Notes under the pieces: model-generated
Database searches by the model: none
What the model saw: the letters and a program-made list of their open reading frames with translations, nothing else
Told to the model about the DNA's origin: nothing
Translations under genes and position numbers: made by a program
In this document: positions 61,325-64,000 of the stretch, one piece after another
Layout: each line of letters begins with the position of its first letter
How positions within the stretch are numbered: the first letter of the stretch is position 1
DNA from: Paenalicyclobacillus macrosporangiidus
GTDB lineage: Bacteria; Bacillota; Bacilli; Alicyclobacillales; Alicyclobacillaceae
Assembly (NCBI RefSeq): GCF_900116805.1
Contig: NZ_FPBV01000001.1
Location: 1 to 64,000 of the forward strand
Reading direction: 5' to 3'
Length of the DNA stretch: 64,000 nucleotides

Positions 61325-64000
61325 ATGGCGACGAGAAGAAACAGACCTGCACCCGCCTCATGGCAGGCACTGTACGGGCCCAACCTGGGTTGGGCCCTGG
61401 AGCTGTATGAGCGGTATCAGGCCCATCCGCAATCCGTCGACGACCAGACGCGCGCCCTGTTCGAACGCCTGGGGCCGCCTCCTGCGGAGGTGCTCGCAGG
61501 TCGAGCAGCGGATGCGGACACCGATGGCCTGGCATCGGACAAGGCCGCGCAGGGACGGGCCGGGGACGCCGCGTGGCAGGCGCAACCGGGTACGGCTGCT
61601 GCGGTGGACACCCAGCGGATCGTGGCCGCGCAACGGTTGGCCCGCAACATCCGCATGTACGGCCATCTCGAGGCGCGCATCAATCCCATCGGAGAACCGC
61701 CTGCGCCGGCGGCCATCCTGGATTTGCAAAACTACGGGTTGACGGAGGAGGATCTCGCGCGCATCCCGGCCCACTGGGTGTGGGCGCACGCCCCCGCCGA
61801 CGTGCGGGACGCGAAGACCGCGCTGCAACGTCTGCGGCGGGTGTACACGGGATCGCTCGCGTATGAGTTCGCACACGTGCACGACCCGGAGGAGCACGCG
61901 TGGTTGACCCGGCACGTGGAGTCCTCCGAATGGCCGCGCCCGCTGCCGGCGGAGCAGGCCAAGGCGCTGCTGCGCCGGTTGATTGAAGTCGACGAGTTCG
62001 AGAAGTTTTTGCACCGCACATTTGTCGGGCAGAAGCGCTTCTCCATCGAGGGCGTCGACATGCTGGTGCCGATGCTGGACCGGCTCATCTACCTCACCGT
62101 TCAGTCCGGGGCGAGGGATGTGATGATCGGTATGGCCCACCGCGGCCGCCTCAACGTGCTGGCACACGTCCTGGGCAAGCCGTATCAGGCCATCTTCTCG
62201 GAGTTCCACGCGGCGCCGAACAAGGAACTGGTGCCCTCCGAAGGTTCCATGGGCATCAACTATGGCTGGACGGGCGACGTCAAGTACCACCTGGGGGCCA
62301 GCCGCGACGTGGGCGATGGCCATGAGGTGCAGGCGCGTCTTCGCCTGGCCAACAATCCGAGCCATCTCGAGTTCGTCAACCCGGTGGTGGAAGGGTTCGC
62401 CCGCGCCGCCCAGGACGACCGCGGACAGGCCGGCGCACCCGGGCACGACATGGACGCCGCCGTGGCGGTGTTGGTCCACGGGGACGCCGCGTTCCCTGGC
62501 GAGGGCATCGTCGCGGAGACCCTCAACCTGTCGCGGCTGCCCGGTTACACGACGGGCGGAACGATTCACATCATCGCCAACAACCAGCTCGGGTTCACGG
62601 CCGTCCCGGAAGAGGGCCGTTCCACCCGCTACGCCAGCGACTTGGCCAAGGGCTTCGAGATCCCGATTGTCCACGTCAACGCGGACGATCCGGAGGCGTG
62701 CCTGGCCGCCATCGAGCTGGCGCACGCCTACCGGCAGGCATTTCACAAGGACTTCCTCATCGATCTCGTCGGTTACCGCCGGTGGGGGCACAACGAAGGC
62801 GACGATCCGGTGATGACCCAGCCGCGCATGTACGACGTCATTGCCCATCATCCCACCGTGCGCGAGCTGTACGCCAAGCGCCTGTTGGAAGCCGGCATGG
62901 TGCAGCCCGACGAGGTGGCGGAACTGGAGCGCCAGGTGCGGGATCGCCTGCGCCAAGCCTACAGCCAGGTCGGGGAAGAAAAGGACGAGGCGGAGCCGAC
63001 GTGGAAGCACGCGGGCCCGATGCAGTCCGTGCAAGCGCAGCCGGTCCCCCGCGAACAGCTGCAGGCGCTCAACGAAGCCCTGCTGGCACGGCCGGAGGGG
63101 TTCACGGTGTATCCGAAGCTCGACCGGATCCTGCAGCGGCGGCGGACCGCGTTCACCGAACCCGACGGGCGCGTGGACTGGGCGCACGCGGAAGCGCTCG
63201 CGTTCGCCAGCGTGCTTGCGGAGGGCATTCCGGTCCGTCTGACCGGGCAGGACTCCGAGCGGGGCACCTTCAGCCAGCGCCACCTGGTCCTGCATGATCA
63301 CCGGACCGGCCAGACCTACACGCCGTTGCAGCACCTTCCCCAGGCGCGCGCTTCGTTCGCTGTGCACAACTCTCCGCTGACGGAGGCGGCGGTCATCGGG
63401 TTTGAGTACGGGTACAACGTCCAGGCGCCGCAGACGTTGGTCTTGTGGGAGGCGCAGTTCGGCGACTTCGCGAATGCGGGACAGGTGTTGATTGACCAGT
63501 TCCTCTCGGCGGGCTTGGCCAAGTGGGGCCAGCCTTCGGGTCTGGTTCTCCTCCTGCCCCACGGATACGAAGGGCAGGGGCCGGAGCACTCCAGTGCGCG
63601 GCTCGAGCGGTACCTGCAGCTGTCGGCCGAGCACAATTGGCGGGTGGTGTACCCGACGACGGCGGCGCAGTACTTCCATCTGCTGCGCGACCAGGCGGCG
63701 CGCCTGACGGTCGACCCGCGGCCGCTGGTGGTGATGACGCCGAAGAGCTTGCTGCGCAATCCGCGCGCCGCTTCGACGGTGGACGAGTTGACGCAGGGCG
63801 GCTTCCAGCCGCTGTGGACGGAGCCACCGCGTCCCGGTGCCGATGCGGCAGCCGTGCGCCGTCTGATCCTGTGCACCGGGAAGGTCGGGGTCGATCTCGC
63901 GGCGGCCCTCGAGCAAGCCGGCCATCCGGAGTGGCTCGCCGTGGCGCGCGTCGAGCAACTGTATCCGTTCCCGGCCGATGCCGTGCGGCAGTGGGCGGCG
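61325..64000 (+). CDS. sucA: 2-oxoglutarate dehydrogenase E1 component, 3' end outside the window
   Basis: The frame starts MATRRNRPAPASWQALYGPN after AGGGAG and stays open for 892 codons to the window edge. E1 of the TCA-cycle complex decarboxylates 2-oxoglutarate with thiamine diphosphate and passes the succinyl group to E2 (SucB). Landmarks are FSIEGVDMLVPMLDRLIYLT, MIGMAHRGRLNVLAHVLGKP, the TPP/Mg motif GDAAFPGEGIVAETLNLSRL with IIANNQLGFT, LTGQDSERGTFSQRH and GYEGQGPEHSSARLERYLQL. About 50-60 residues should be missing. A SucB gene is expected just beyond. Confidence 0.95.
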   Translation, partial: MATRRNRPAPASWQALYGPNLGWALELYERYQAHPQSVDDQTRALFERLGPPPAEVLAGRAADADTDGLASDKAAQGRAGDAAWQAQPGTAAAVDTQRIVAAQRLARNIRMYGHLEARINPIGEPPAPAAILDLQNYGLTEEDLARIPAHWVWAHAPADVRDAKTALQRLRRVYTGSLAYEFAHVHDPEEHAWLTRHVESSEWPRPLPAEQAKALLRRLIEVDEFEKFLHRTFVGQKRFSIEGVDMLVPMLDRLIYLTVQSGARDVMIGMAHRGRLNVLAHVLGKPYQAIFSEFHAAPNKELVPSEGSMGINYGWTGDVKYHLGASRDVGDGHEVQARLRLANNPSHLEFVNPVVEGFARAAQDDRGQAGAPGHDMDAAVAVLVHGDAAFPGEGIVAETLNLSRLPGYTTGGTIHIIANNQLGFTAVPEEGRSTRYASDLAKGFEIPIVHVNADDPEACLAAIELAHAYRQAFHKDFLIDLVGYRRWGHNEGDDPVMTQPRMYDVIAHHPTVRELYAKRLLEAGMVQPDEVAELERQVRDRLRQAYSQVGEEKDEAEPTWKHAGPMQSVQAQPVPREQLQALNEALLARPEGFTVYPKLDRILQRRRTAFTEPDGRVDWAHAEALAFASVLAEGIPVRLTGQDSERGTFSQRHLVLHDHRTGQTYTPLQHLPQARASFAVHNSPLTEAAVIGFEYGYNVQAPQTLVLWEAQFGDFANAGQVLIDQFLSAGLAKWGQPSGLVLLLPHGYEGQGPEHSSARLERYLQLSAEHNWRVVYPTTAAQYFHLLRDQAARLTVDPRPLVVMTPKSLLRNPRAASTVDELTQGGFQPLWTEPPRPGADAAAVRRLILCTGKVGVDLAAALEQAGHPEWLAVARVEQLYPFPADAVRQWAA

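Noticed and set aside
61358-63958. 866-codon minus-strand frame over sucA
   Set aside because: Antisense shadow of sucA with no family features.

Overview
The window looks like Alicyclobacillus chromosome: high G+C, strong AGGAGG-type ribosome sites, many GTG/TTG starts, a Bacillus-type short-loop cytochrome bd oxidase and AdaA. Its Cas12b starts and reads like the Alicyclobacillus Cas12b (C2c1) proteins. From memory it is closest to the A. kakegawensis protein, but I could not run a search, so the species is a guess. I saw no rRNA or tRNA genes, no insertion sequence and no prophage.

The centrepiece is a complete type V-B CRISPR-Cas locus on the + strand (about 16.3-24.4 kb). In order it has cas12b (16338-19772), a cas4-cas1 fusion (19844-21535), cas2 (21532-21834), a promoter and tracrRNA (about 21878-22061), and an array of 30 repeats of 36 bp with 29 spacers of 34-38 bp (22198-24319). 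The tracrRNA carries a 22-nt anti-repeat that pairs with the repeat with one G-U wobble. A strong hairpin sits directly behind the anti-repeat. One spacer encodes, on the minus strand, a peptide typical of phage tail fibres, and two neighbouring spacers look like intrinsic terminators. A repeat-like sequence (27 of 36 positions) lies 27 kb away at 51285-51320 in front of an enoyl-CoA hydratase gene. A collapsed repeat relic may lie at 24754-24771.

Left flank (1-16.1 kb): a lipoprotein, a DUF4855 protein, a glycosyltransferase, a P-loop kinase-like protein, a GNAT-VOC fusion, a secreted peptidoglycan-binding protein, AdaA, a cytochrome b561/molybdopterin oxidoreductase fusion, a DrrAB-type ABC exporter convergent with a two-component system, an S9 peptidase, a B12-binding radical SAM protein and a K+ channel.

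Middle (25-44.7 kb): azlD-azlC with a divergent XRE-cupin regulator over a palindromic operator; an aromatic-acid exporter behind three copies of an operator-like repeat; a type-B carboxylesterase; a DODA-type dioxygenase; an M20 peptidase; the tail of a lost AAA ATPase; a YcdB/SLH surface protein; a short YidC; an ECF sigma/anti-sigma pair; a GNAT; an MFS transporter; and a second two-component system.

Right part (44.8-64 kb): an MFS transporter behind a glycerophosphodiesterase gene broken by an in-frame TAG, an ATP-grasp protein, an LLM flavin monooxygenase, a PP2C/TPR-membrane pair, an enoyl-CoA hydratase, a 975-bp C-rich gene-free stretch, a chemotaxis receptor, an amino-acid permease, a glyoxalase-like protein overlapping gluQRS, cydAB, and the first 892 codons of sucA, which runs off the end. 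These flanks are mostly housekeeping and transport genes with no evident functional link to the CRISPR locus.
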